From positions 9,513,593-9,577,592 of the forward strand of contig NC_056045.1 of assembly GCF_004379255.2 (NCBI RefSeq): a DNA stretch of 64,000 nt. The letters are read 5' to 3'. The stretch is from Salvia splendens. Lineage: Eukaryota; Streptophyta; Magnoliopsida; Lamiales; Lamiaceae. Positions 1 through 11,539 of this stretch are shown here, piece by piece. A program made the translations under genes and the position numbers. The notes beneath the pieces are model-generated. The model searched no databases, was not told where the DNA came from, and saw only the letters and a program-made list of their open reading frames with translations. Numbering within the stretch: the first letter of the stretch is position 1; every line of letters starts with the position of its first letter.

Positions 1-478
1 CTGAACGTTTTGGATATTATCAAGCTCCTTATTATTCTTCTATTAGGGTTTTATTAGACCTTATTGATATGTGTAACAAGATTCATGTGTCCCCTCATTT
101 TTGCTTTAATATTTTAGTTATGTTTGTTCCTTTCCAAAGGAATAGTTTCCAAAATTTCCACGGTATAGGAAGAAGGAACAACATGCAGGCAAACTAAATC
201 ATGTAACTTGAAGTGTTTCCTTCTAGTTAAAATGGTACTCGTTTTCATAATACTTTCTTAGCATGTTCTCTATGTGATTCTAAACATCAATCATCTTCTT
301 TTCTTCAGTTATGTCATATGTGCAAATAGCGGAAAATAGCTATTCAAGTTAATTATGACCTATATTCAGTTTCAGCGTGACACTTTGCTGCAACTGTTGA
401 GTCTGAATGTCTTTTAGTGGCAGCTGACCAGTTTACACCTTAAAAGTGTACTGATAAATTTATTATTTTCTTCTATAG

Positions 479-3400
479 ACATGGTTAAAAACAAAGGGTT
501 TTTACCGTCTGGGCCTTCTGAAATACCTGTACAAAGAAATCAAATGAAGGAGATAATTTTCTCTCTACTTCCAGCATGCAAAGAGCCCGACCTTGATTCT
601 GGGATTCCTTTCAAAGCAGATGCAATTATTGCTAATCCTCCAGCATATGGTTAGACTACATAACATTTGCTTTCTCTTTTTTGTTTCTCTTCTAATTAGC
701 TTTCCTTATTTTTTATTGATTGATTACTTATACGGTTATATTTTTGCATAAACTTCATAGGAACTTTTAGAGATGGGTATGCCTCTCCAAGTTGTTTATG
801 TGGGCTGATAGTGTGTATATTTATGAGATGTATAAGGATAACTTTATGGAGTTATCATTGGGCTCACATTTTGGCTTGTAGTCATAGATTAATAGGAGAC
901 ATAAAGATGAAAATCGAAGTTGCAAGGGTAGTTTGACTTTTGTTTATCACTTAATATATATCCATGTTTACTCATTTCTTTGGGGATGAGAAAACAGTTC
1001 CTTTAGCTTCTTCACCTAAAAAATTTGTTACTTTGCGTTCATGAATGTTGATAAGACATTGGCTAGAGATTGGTGACACCACAATAATTCAGGCATCCTG
1101 GATTGTATGTGGAAATGGTGTTAGACTAAGCAAATTGGTGGACATGGCTTGTTTTGGTATGGCATAGTAGGTGGTAGTTTTTTACTAATGTTTTGAGGTA
1201 AATAGGATATCTGAAATAAAACAGTATATTTCCAAGTTCTGAGCTCCACTTGACTTCTCTCTTCCAATTAAGTTCATGAGCTTTTTCTTTCATTTCAATA
1301 TCCAATCAAGGTCCTTGATAATTTACACATATTTGCGTATTGATTAACGTTGCATTGGTTGTGCTTATTGTTTTAGTTGCTCTTAGTAAATCTGGCTGCT
1401 TTTATAAGTATTATGATACTGAGTGAAATGCGGAAGAACCGAGTGCATTCAATAATATGGATGTATATGAAACGTGTTAAACCATGCATACAAATTCTGG
1501 AAATAAATATAGAAACTGAAATTGATAAAGAAACAAAAGGGATGAACCCTAACCAAGAAAGGAATGAATACCTAACCGTCACGGCTCTTGCTGGAACAAA
1601 CCAATTGATCCCTTAGACCTCTTGATGGTCAACGTTCTTAAGGATTGGCCTCCTTTGGATTATTTTTTGTATCTTCAGCCTTTACGCTGTATCATATTAT
1701 TTTTGTTAAATTGTTACATTACATGTTTGCATTCTTTCTTCTCCATGTTCCATACATTATATGCTCTATGAACTTGTGACACATTCTAAATTGCTGGTCA
1801 ATAACCAAACAAGTTGAACACCTGCCTGCTTAGACCTTCTGTGATGGCAATTTTCAAGTAATGAGAGTGATGTGCTGGTATTGTAGGTGTTTTTTAAGTT
1901 ATGTTTTGGGTCACAATCAAATGTGGAGTTTATCGTCATCCGCAGTCATAAATATGGACCTACTTATCTTTAATTAAATACAGGTCATATACATGTTGCA
2001 GAGGCTTTGAAGATACCAATTCATATATTTTTTACAATGCCGTGGACGTAAGTCTTCTCTTGGAATTCTGTTGATGGATATATTTGTTTTTTCTACTGTT
2101 GAAAACTAAAAGTTTGACATAAAATTATGACAAACAGGGACGGAACTAGGATCCTTAAAACTGGACAGACGAGATTACATTTACATTTTGTAAAAAAAAT
2201 TTGCACAAGGGAGATTACATTTGTATATATATATGTAAAGCGGAGCCTGAGATAAATATAAAATACATCATAAATAAAAAATACAGTAATAAAATAAACC
2301 CTGCTGCTTGGCTCCCCGTGATGACAAATACAGTCATCTTGTCTAAATGATAGTTTTCTCTGCCAGGCCAACCAGTGAATTCCCCCATCCTTTATCTCGT
2401 GTTAAGCAGTCAGCTGGATATAGAGTGAGTGATTTCCTTTGTTTTCTTCTTACTGCATTTTATACTTGTTTAAGAATGTTGCGATTGTGCTTTGAATTTA
2501 ATTATTTTTAATGAATGGTTTTGCAGTTATCTTATCAGATAGTTGACTCCTTGATCTGGCTAGGAATAAGAGATATGATAAATGATGTTAGGAAAAAAAA
2601 ACTCAAGCTACGCCCAGTAACATACTTGAGTGGATCACAGGGCACTGAATCTGATATTCCACATGGATATATCTGGAGTCCTCATCTTGTTCCTAAACCC
2701 AAAGGTTTCATCTCAAAATAATCTACATTATTAACTTATTTAGCTCCTTTTTAAGTGACCCTACTCATATCTAAACTAGAAGTTCCAAACTTGTAATCTT
2801 CTTCTTAATTTTCTTCTTTTGCAGCATATGATTTCTGTTTAAACTGTAAAAGACGCTTCCGTAGCATGTCTGCATTAGAATTGCTAATTCCTGGCAGTAT
2901 TATTTGGCAGATTGGGGACCAAAGATTGATGTTGTTGGATTTTGCTTTCTTGATCTTGCGACAAATTACGAGCCACCCGAGTCTCTTTTAAACTGGCTTA
3001 AAGCTGGTCCAAAGCCTATATATATTGGTTTTGGCAGTCTTGTGAGTATCCAATTCCAGCCCCTCAAAACTCTCATTAATTGATTTTTTTATGATTGTTT
3101 TCTTTTCATTTATAGTACGTAAATGATCGATTCACATTTCTCTTTTCTTAGATTCTAGTTTTTAAGAAATGATTTGCTGTATTATTTGGATATATTGCTC
3201 TCATGATATGTTAGAGCTATTTTAATTGTGGTGTACACGCATTTAGATTATTGTTGATCATTGCCAGTGTTTCATTTTATATTTTCAAAAGAATCCTTCC
3301 ACTTTTACAAAACCAATCACGCACAAATTCATATTTTAATGGGATGGATACTCTGAACAGCCAATTACGAAAGATAATATAAACTCATGATAAATGGTCT

Positions 3401-6317
3401 TTTCTCAGGTAGTGCGAAATGTATTCTGAATGCACATGTAGAATTTCATGTCCTAAAAGGAGTAATGAATTCTGGTCTTGTGAAGGTTTTTATGTTTTGC
3501 AACATCCCTTTATTCTTGAGAATAATATGGATGTCAAATTCAATAATTTCAGCCTGTTCAAGAACCAGCGAAAATGACAAAAATAATTATTGAGGCTTTA
3601 GAAACAACTCAGCAAAGGGGCATAATTAACAAAGGCTGGGGCGGCCTTGGTGACTGTGAGTTTCCCTTTATGATCTTATTGGCTAACTCTACTTAATATT
3701 TGTTGTATATATTTCTAAGCTCATTTGGAATATAATAAATGATCGCAGTGGCAGAAGGGAAGGACTTTGTATACTTGTTGGATAATGTTCCTCATGACTG
3801 GCTTTTCTTGCAATGTTCTGCTGTGGTCAGTTATTCTATTCTCACTTATCGCATTGACACTTGATTATGTGTAGTTGGCTACATTCTATATTCGAACACT
3901 AGTATTTGTACCCAGGAACATATTTTTATATTTGTTTTAACTAACTAATAACCTAAGCCCAACCATTTGTAGCCAACCAATTGAGGAATCAATAGAACAT
4001 ACTCCATTTGTCATAGGAAAATAGTCTCATTTGTGGATGACATGAGTTTTAAGGCGAAATTGGTAAAATATGAGAGAGATAGAGGGAGAGAGAAGGTGGG
4101 TGAAGTAGGAGAGAGAGAGAAAAGTGTTTGAGAAAGTTCCCATTAATAGAATTGGTACTAATTTTGGTTGTTTTAGTTCCAAAGTATGGGGTTTGCTGCC
4201 TGCTACCAGCACTGGCGGACGCGGCAATTGCACCAATTTGAATAAAAATTAATTATAAGTATATTGCGTCCAAGTGGTATGCAACCTGCTGCCTCTAAGA
4301 TTTGATGCATAATTAATTAACTTGATTTTCCTTTTCTTTTATGAATTAGGTTTTAAAAGTTTTTAGTTATTTTGGTATTTATTTGCTTTATTTGTTAATT
4401 GGAATTAGTAGACGAAAAGATATTGACAATATTAATTGACTTTGATATTCTTTATTTCTAATAATTAGTGTTTCCTTTTAGTTTATTTCCTTCAAGTTAT
4501 ATTTTTCATAAACATAAGGAAATAAACTAAAATGAAACCCTAATTGATGGAAATGGTATCAAAGCCAATTATTATTCGTTAATATTTTTTCATCATACTT
4601 ATTCCAATTAACTAATAAAACAAAAAATACCAAAATAACTTAAACTTTAGGAAACCCTAATTCATAGAAGGAAGGAAAATCAATCTAATTAATTATGCAT
4701 CACCCATCATCTCTTGCTTTCCGATTGGTGACAGAGTGCAGAGTTCTACAGATGAATATCAAAGTAGATGAGAAAAGGGGGGTGATAGAAGAGAAAAGGC
4801 AGAATCAACTGCAAGAAACCGCTTTATTTGGATTTTAATGGCTAGTTAATTGAGTTCCTGGCATTTAGATTTTGTCAACTGTTCTCAGCTCCCTTAAAAT
4901 TAAATCTATCACACTGTGACCATGATTTATCTTTAATTACAAAATTGTCATCCAGTGTTGTTGAAATACGAGGTGTGGCTGGCGTCGGCCCAAGTCTCAA
5001 GGTGGTGGGGGAACAGGGAAAATAGAAGATAGTTTTATTTTTATTGTCATTTACACATAGGTAATGTGTCTTTTGATATTTTAAACAAAAATTCACTTAT
5101 TAATTTCTCCCTTTGAAACTAAAGATTAACTGTCTATATTTAATGTCATTTTCACCTACAATTAATTATTTTTTCATTCTAATGTACTTAAATAGTAATA
5201 TAGTATGCATGTTAGAAAAGCTTACACTAAATCCAACCCTGAAGAGCAGCCATTCACCAATACATGAGTGACCAAGGATAGTCTGAATCTCAGATTAATT
5301 AAAGATATGCAGAGAGTTCACCCCTGTTATATTTAAAATGACAAAGTAAAAATCTCAAATCAGTTGCAGATCAATTTGTATGGCTACAGTGTTGTTAGGC
5401 GCGTGGGGCGCACCAGGACGATTTGTTAAAATTCTTGGGCACGGCACGACGGGGCACGCCCCAACAAATCGGGGTGCACTAACTGTTCATCTATAGAGAA
5501 AACACGGACACTTGTTCAGATATTGTGATTAAGAGACTGATCAGAAAAAAAGTTCATACATTTATTTTAAACTATTATTACAGTTGTTTGTTAATCCTAT
5601 TTATGCAGTACCAAGATGATTCAAATCTTCATCTTTTGGCTATAAACTTTGTTTCAATTTGTAAATAGGTGCATCATGGGGGAGCCGGTACAACTGCTGC
5701 TGGCCTTAAAGCTGCGGTAACTTTTTAGCTCAAGTGGTGCTCACATCTGTTCAACTTAGTCATTAACAACTTACGTGGTTTATTTGTTTGATGTCGATGC
5801 AGTGTCCAACAACTATCATCCCTTTCTTTGGTGACCAGCCTTTCTGGGGTGAGAGAGTCCATGCCAGAGGTGTAGGTCCTCCACCGATCCCAGTCGATGA
5901 GTTTTCACTTAAAAAGTTGGTTGATGCAATCAAATTTATGTTAGACCCGAAGGTATTTTTTTGTTTCTAATATTTTTATTTACTTCCTCAACAGCTTACT
6001 TAAAAGAGCTAGCAAGAAATCTTTTCAATACAAAAAGTAGCAAGAAATCTTTTAAATTTTTTTGGTTTGTTAACTTAATACGAGTTCAATTTTAGTAAAT
6101 ATAGGAGATGATTTGCGTGGCTAGATTTTCAAATATGTTTAACTTTGTGCAGGTGAAGGAGCAGGCAATTGAACTTGCAAAAGCCATGCAAAATGAAGAT
6201 GGGGTTAGTGGAGCAGTAAATGCATTTCTCAAACATCTATGCAGGAATCTCGAGCCTGACCGCAGATCTACAAAATCGAGCTTATTCTCAGTTCGTTCAT
6301 GCTTTGGTTGTTCATAG
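479..6317 (+). CDS. UGT80A2-like: Sterol 3-beta-glucosyltransferase, UGT80 type (3' part of gene)
   Basis: The product transfers glucose from UDP-glucose to the 3-hydroxyl of membrane sterols, giving steryl glucosides (family knowledge). Ten exons join in one open frame: 479-649, 1984-2047, 2367-2424, 2527-2704, 2911-3041, 3553-3655, 3749-3825, 5669-5716, 5803-5952 and 6153-6317 (stop). Every junction has GT...AG and matching phase, giving about 380 C-terminal residues. Exon 1 begins inside a codon and reads MVKNKGFLPSGPSE, typical of plant UGT80. Exon 2 has IFFTMPW. Exon 8 holds the nucleotide-sugar motif HHGGAGTTAAGLKA and exon 9 continues FFGDQPFWGERVHARG. The tail ends FGCS. Earlier exons (N-terminus and acceptor-binding part) lie upstream of the window. 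Intron 7 is unusually long (1.84 kb) and carries a foldback element. No disabling change is seen. UGT80A is preferred over UGT80B from remembered sequence; the family call is firm. Confidence 0.93.
3826..5668 (+). other. Long intron 7 of the UGT80 gene, with repeats
   Basis: This 1.84-kb intron is much larger than the short introns beside it. It contains an AT-rich segment with GAGA-type purine runs (about 4070-4130), the foldback element at 4303-4702, and a GC-richer patch with short inverted repeats (about 5390-5470: TTAGGCGCG on one side, GTGCACTAAC on the other) that may be a small MITE end. No coding exon is needed here, because exons 7 and 8 join in frame. Confidence 0.7.
4303..4702. 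mobile_element. 400-bp foldback (MITE-like) element in UGT80 intron 7
   Basis: The left half (from TGATGCATAATTAATTA) is imperfectly complementary to the right half (ending TAATTAATTATGCATCA) over almost the whole length, with a short loop near 4505. Paired blocks include ATGAATTAGG...TTATTTTGG with its complement, and TTTAGTTTATTTCC with GGAAATAAACTAAA. The transcribed intron would fold into one long hairpin. There is no ORF and I could not define a clear target duplication, so the superfamily is open. Confidence 0.75.
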
Positions 6318-6977
6318 GTTTGGGCAGATGAGGTATTTATTATTCCCTCATAAATTGATCCCTCTGTTAACAATTATTATTTGATCTTGATTCTTTTCAC
6401 CCCTTTTGCCACTGCATCCCCTGTTGTTGTATCAATGTGTTTTGTAGCAATAAGAAGAGTTAGTTATATCCTCTTTGAGTTTGTCAAAGTATCTGACATC
6501 TTCTTGCTATTATATTTGCCAGTTTTGGGTTTTGCTGTGTGAATCAATAAATGAGTCGATTACCTGGGATTCTATTGAAAGCCAAATTGGGTTAGAACCG
6601 ATTATTGCATTATTCGAATTCCCATTCTTTGGTAATATCACAAAAAAACTAAAATTAAATAATTGGTACAAGATGCATATCAGCATGTAGATGAATTGAT
6701 TAATTCTTGGAAATGATCCTGTGCCAGAGAATATACATTTGGATTCTGGATTCAAGAATGTAAACCAAAAATAGAGCCAAATGTATCTTTTGTGCTGCAT
6801 TGGACTTTCACTTTTCTTAGTTTTTTTTGGAAACACTGTTGTTAGTTTATTTGAGTAGGTTTAATGATATTCCATTGACAAAGCTAAGGCTCAACAAATG
6901 TATCGATTTAAATGATAAGTAGTTCAAGTTGTTAATATGCTTCCACAAATAGATCAAATGTCAGCATTACTTGTTGT
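6318..6977. other. 3' UTR and downstream spacer of UGT80
   Basis: AT-rich sequence following the UGT80 stop codon. It presumably includes the 3' UTR and polyadenylation site, but no single signal stands out. The short ORFs here have no recognisable features. Confidence 0.5.
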
Positions 6978-8530
6978 TAATGTAACGACCCGCTAAGACG
7001 ATATTATTAGAAACAATATTATTAGCTTGATTATCTATAAGTGACTTTTATGCGATTAAATCCGAGCTACGATAGATTTTCGTTGTTGTTTGTTTTGACG
7101 TTAGGCAAGTAAATAGAACACGTAAAAATATTACACCTATATGAATATAATAAATTTAAATAAATAAATAAAGTCCCATAATAAAAATTTTAGTGTCCGA
7201 TACATCCAACAAAAGTCCAACAAAATTTATACATCGTATGTTTTAAGAAAGCGGGTACATTAACGCGGAAGACCACGAACTTGAACCAATTATTCCTACA
7301 CCAAATTAAATGATTAAGTAAGCAAATACTCAAATAATTAATAATAATAAAAAATAATTAATATCCGAGAAGGAACCATTGTCATGGCAACATTTAATGC
7401 TGCCTTAATGAGTAGTAGAAATAAAGAGTGCTGCGTTAATGAAGTATGGAAAAAAAAATCCTCATCGTCATCCTCTGACACATATGGTGATCATTCTCTG
7501 AAGAATAATTGCAAGATACGGCACTTGCCATCTTTTATGAATAGGTACATTTACGCACTTTCTTTCACCATAACACATCACCATCAGATATCCTAAAATT
7601 TCCCCTCACAAACCCCACATAAACTTTTACCCCACATCAATCTTACAACAAAGCTGAAGCAAGAGGAGGAAGCAAATCCAGCTGCACTTTTTCACAATCA
7701 CACGAAAGCACAAATTCAACAACTCTCTTTCACAATCAAACAAAAGTAAGTACCACAACTCACTTATCCACATATTAAAACCGTACATGTAGGCAAACTT
7801 AGTCTTGAAGAACATAGCTAATCAAGAACATAGCCACAATATTCAATATGTTGCAAGTAGGTAATATAACCAATCAAGAACATAGTTGCTATGACACATC
7901 TAAGCATAAAATGGCAGTTTCTCAATTAATTATAGGAACTTATCTTGAAGCAATATGTAAATCTGCCGAAGAACTTCCGGCAGCGAGCTTGGCACTCCGT
8001 CACCGACAATAACAGCCCACGCTCCAAAAACACATATGTCCATTTTCATTCCTTTGAATCTGGAAATTTTGAATGTAATTAACAAAGTTTATCATAAAAA
8101 AAGTATAATAATAATATCTTTATAAACAATGAGAGAGAGAGAGACCGACCGAGGGAGAGAGACCGCTGCTGATATGGCCGGACTCCGGGAAGAGGACGGC
8201 GAAGCCGCCGCTTGTGCATGCACAGTGGCGGTGGCGGCGAATCTGGAGAGAAAGAGGGGACGGCGGCGGCGTGAGGAAGAGAGAAGAAAGAGAAGAGGGA
8301 GAGAGGGAGAGAAGGGAGGGAGAAAGGGGCGCCGCCGGAGCGGCGGCGCTGGCAGGGCGGCGGATCGGCGGCGACGAGAGAGAGGGGAGAGAGAGGCCAT
8401 GCATTTTGTGAAATGAGGGAGAAGATGGTGGCTTAGTGTTATGTAGTAGTCATTTTTTTTCCTTTGGGCTAGTGTTTTTAGGAATTGGGCTGCATGTTAT
8501 TGGGCTAAGAAGATGAGGGAATTAGAAAAT
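6978..8530. repeat. Possible decayed LTR fragment and GA-rich tract
   Basis: The segment opens with TGTAACGACCCGC, the kind of start seen in plant gypsy LTRs (compare TGTAACGCCCC at the end of the 28-36 kb element). It then runs through AT-rich DNA to a strongly purine-rich GAGAGA and GGC/GGA-repeat tract (about 8130-8400). After this come several short 'gggcta/gggctg' words, as in LTRs. I cannot find the partner LTR, the end or a target duplication, so this is a weak assignment. The Arg/Ser/Pro-rich ORFs across 8092-8416 are low-complexity translations and are not called as genes. Confidence 0.3.
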
Positions 8531-9332
8531 AATAATTCGAGCCCAATTCCGCACCGAGGGGTCATCCTCAACTGGCTGCGACGACTGGCCGATCCTCTTG
8601 TCCTTCCCCTTGCCTTTCTTCTTTGCGGGCCCCGACCCCGCCCTACTCCCCCCGTTTGAACGGGAGTTTCCGGAACACTGAGAAGATCAAACCCCAACTC
8701 CTCTAAGGAGAAAGTCTCATATTGCGTGAACTGCGCCTCCGTTGGGGTCGATGTGTGTGAAGAATCAGTCGAAAAATCAAAACTGGGGCGATAGACGTCC
8801 CCCCCCCCCCCCCCCCGACGTCCCCTGCGTCGCCGGTACCCCCCGGTGCGTCCCCTGCGTCGCCGGTACCCCCGCGGCGTCCCCTGCGTCGTCGGTACCC
8901 CTCCCGGCATCATCTGCATCCCTGGTGTCCACCCCGGCATAGCCGGTAAACCCCCCGGCATACTCCCCCGGTTGCCATCCCGGGCATCATCTGCTGCCAC
9001 GAGTACATATTGTAGTACCCGGGCATCGGACCCCATCCACCTCCCACGGGTACCGGGGGAGTTTGAGACCCGCTCGTCACTGGAGTACCTTCGTTGTTGT
9101 TCTCCATTTCGCGTTATTGATCTTGTACAGAAATTAAGATAGAGAGAGTACTCGTTAAAACAAGTGGTGTGAATGAAAATGACGTGCAAATCGCGTATAT
9201 ATAGTGTTTCGAAAAAAAAATTAAAATTCGCTCGCCGACCGCTTGCCGGTCCGCCGCCTGCAATGGCGGCGAGCGGACCGGCGAGCGCCGGAAATCGGCT
9301 AGCCGGCCCGCTCGCCGCCATTGGAGATGCTC
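8530..9332 (-). mobile_element. Truncated PIF/Harbinger element with broken Myb-type ORF1
   Basis: The right end ...TTGGAGATGCTC followed by TTA (9333-9335) matches the TIR and TSD style of the other Harbinger copies here. On the minus strand an ORF starts at 9107 (MENNNEGTPVTSG) with a Gly/Met/Pro-rich N-terminus. It continues in a second frame with YETFSLEELGFDL and an Arg/Gly-rich tract, the layout of PIF ORF1 (Myb-like) N-termini. The frame breaks near 8955, at a GC-rich repeated tract. No Myb domain or left TIR is visible, so the element is truncated at about 8530-8560. A run of about 20 C at 8800-8817 lies inside it. Confidence 0.6.
8818..8905. repeat. Short GC-rich tandem repeat within Harbinger ORF1 remnant
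   Basis: Three imperfect copies of a roughly 30-bp unit containing CCCCTGCGTCGCCGGTACC follow a homopolymer of about 20 C. The repeat lies in the region that would encode the Gly/Pro/Arg-rich part of ORF1 and probably expanded by slippage. Confidence 0.7.
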
Positions 9333-10141
9333 TTACTTGGAGGATTCACAATTCAGAGAACTTTTGTGACGATGAATTGTACGTAAAATACAGTTAATTA
9401 ATTCGCGACCAAGAAGGTTTTTAGTTGTGAATTATAGGGAAAATATGGTTGATTTTGAATTAGGAAAAAAATTTGTTTGAGTGACTATTTTTAAATTTTA
9501 TGGCAATTTGAAAAGTGCATAGAATTTAATAATTTGAGAGAAAGCATTTTATTTTCATAAATGAAACTATTTTTAGTTTATGGACAGGAAGTATGAAAAG
9601 CCATATGTAGGACCAGTGCCAAGAATTAATTTAAACTTAGGAGTGGCGAAAATATGCGTAAACAAATACTTCATCCGTTTCACAAAAGATGTCACACCTA
9701 TCTATAACATGATAATTTAGGAAGTTTTGTTTTGTATATTTAGTGGAAGAAAAAATATAATTTTTATATTAATGTAAGAGAGAATTTTTTTCAAAATGAA
9801 AATGTGACATCTTTAATTGGACAAACTAAAAAAAGTGTAATATTTTGTATTGTAGAGTATTTGAAAACAATATAAAAGGGAGCAATTTGAACAATTGAAA
9901 AGATGCATTTAAGAAGGAATTCAAATAAATGTGTAAATTTGAAGATAAATTAGTCAAAATGCAAATATTTTAGGGGGGCATTTGCCCCACCTAAGAGCTA
10001 CTATATACGAAGAGTGATAGATAAAAATTGATACTGACTTAAACGAATTTTTGAATTTACATCATATAGTATGGCATTTTCGAACTATGTATCACACATA
10101 TGTTTAGAAGAGCTCGCGATTTACATACTTATATTATTTTA

Positions 10142-10306
10142 TACTCCCTTCGTCTCATGATATTTTACACACTTTTTTTTGCAGTTTTTAAAAAAATGAT
10201 ACTCCATATTTAAGGAAGATAATAGCTTAGAAAAGAACTACAGTATTTATTACTTTAAAATGACTACGAAAAAAAAGTATGTCAAATAGCATGGGACGAA
10301 GGGGTA
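10142..10306. mobile_element. Stowaway-type MITE
   Basis: It begins TACTCCCTTCGTC and ends GGGACGAAGGGGTA, that is, inverted CTCCCTYCGTC termini flanked by TA, typical of Tc1/mariner Stowaway MITEs. The interior is also partly self-complementary (AAAATGACTACGAAAAA near the right end). It has no coding capacity. Confidence 0.75.
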
Positions 10307-10604
10307 TTTTTCGTAGTCATTTTAAAGTGTTTCATGATAGTTTGTTTAAATCATGTGTTGTGTTTCGTTAGAGTTCAAACTAATTTTACCGTTCTTATAA
10401 AAATTTAAGCTATTTTTACTATACAAATCTCTCTATAGCTCAATTCATAAACAGTAATAAACAATTTTAATTTTTAATTTTTAATTTTTTTAATTTGCTA
10501 GATGCAACCCAGTTCGATTAACCCGATAGAGTAGCCGTACTATAAAATACTATAATCCAAAAGTCATCAAGTTGGCCATATATTTGAAATGAATTAAGTA
10601 ATAC

Positions 10605-10850
10605 TACTCCCTCTGTCTTAGCGCAATTTTCATTTTCATTCGTCCCATAAAAATATGTGCATTCTATTTTTAAAAAGTTATATCAATTTAATAATATAGG
10701 TCTCACTATCCACTGACTCTACTTTAACTATCATTCTCCTCATCTATCTTACTTTATTATACCATTCTCCTCTTATTTCTTACTTTACCAATTTTGTCTT
10801 AATTCCCGTGTCATCTCATCCGCTCATATTTTTATGGGACGGAGAGAGTA
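10605..10850. mobile_element. Stowaway-type MITE
   Basis: It starts TACTCCCTCTGTC and ends GGGACGGAGAGAGTA: inverted termini with TA flanks and an AT-rich noncoding interior of about 240 bp. Confidence 0.8.
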
Positions 10851-11539
10851 TTATACTATCAATTTCTATTTCGTATTTTATCAAACAAGTAAGTTTTTAA
10901 ATATTATTGACATAATACAAGAAAGTTGGGCTAATTTCGAAAGGTATTGTGTTTGCTATCAAGATAGATATTTTTTGTATGATCTTCTGTAATTTACAGT
11001 AGCAGATTTGGATAGTAACTTGGAAAATAAAAAAGAGTATATTTGAGGGAGGAGAGAAAGTAGAGAAGAAAGGTAAAATATGTTTTTTTCTTAAATCCTC
11101 TTGGCCAATGGTTTACAACTTATATCTATATGATGTAGGTCTTCTTTTGGAAAATGGATATTGAATGATAATAAGAAAATAAACCCAACCATGCGCAAAA
11201 TGAATAGCCAAACGCATTTTTTAGTATTGTAAAATGGAATGCAATTCATATTTAATGTTTTGTTTAAGAAAGATGCCAAGGGATTTGAAATATAAAAAAT
11301 AAGAAATGGTCATGAAGATGAAAATAAGTCACTACTATCATAGTGTATTTCCACTCTCTTATGCTTGATGCTGAACTCAACAACAATACCCTTCAATCAT
11401 ATGCTCTATGAGTAATATGTGGAAAGAGCCACCACATACCGTAAGCTTGACTTCCATGCTATAGTTAATCCATATAACTTAAATATGTACCCCTATTGTG
11501 ACTTTCAATTGTCAAGATTCGTCCCATGCTGTTTGGTTG

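Larger units (their letters stand above)
9336..11330. other. AT-rich intergenic DNA with MITE remnants
   Basis: No gene is seen. It contains two Stowaway-like MITEs (listed separately) and a degenerate one at about 9668-9860 (CTTCATCCGTTTCAC at one end, inverted partner near 9850). The rest is AT-rich sequence without structure I can name. Confidence 0.5.

Noticed and set aside
7960..8060. Coding-like patch (GCCGAAGAACTTCCGGCAGC)
   Set aside because: Both minus-strand frames give short peptides without any family I recognise; not enough to call an exon.
8092..8416. Arg/Ser/Pro-rich ORFs on both strands
   Set aside because: Low-complexity GAGA and GGC tracts keep several frames open at once; no domain.
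8497..9321. 274-residue minus-strand ORF
   Set aside because: It runs across the TIR end, a frameshift, a C homopolymer and beyond the element's truncated end. Only pieces resemble PIF ORF1, so it is not one real protein.
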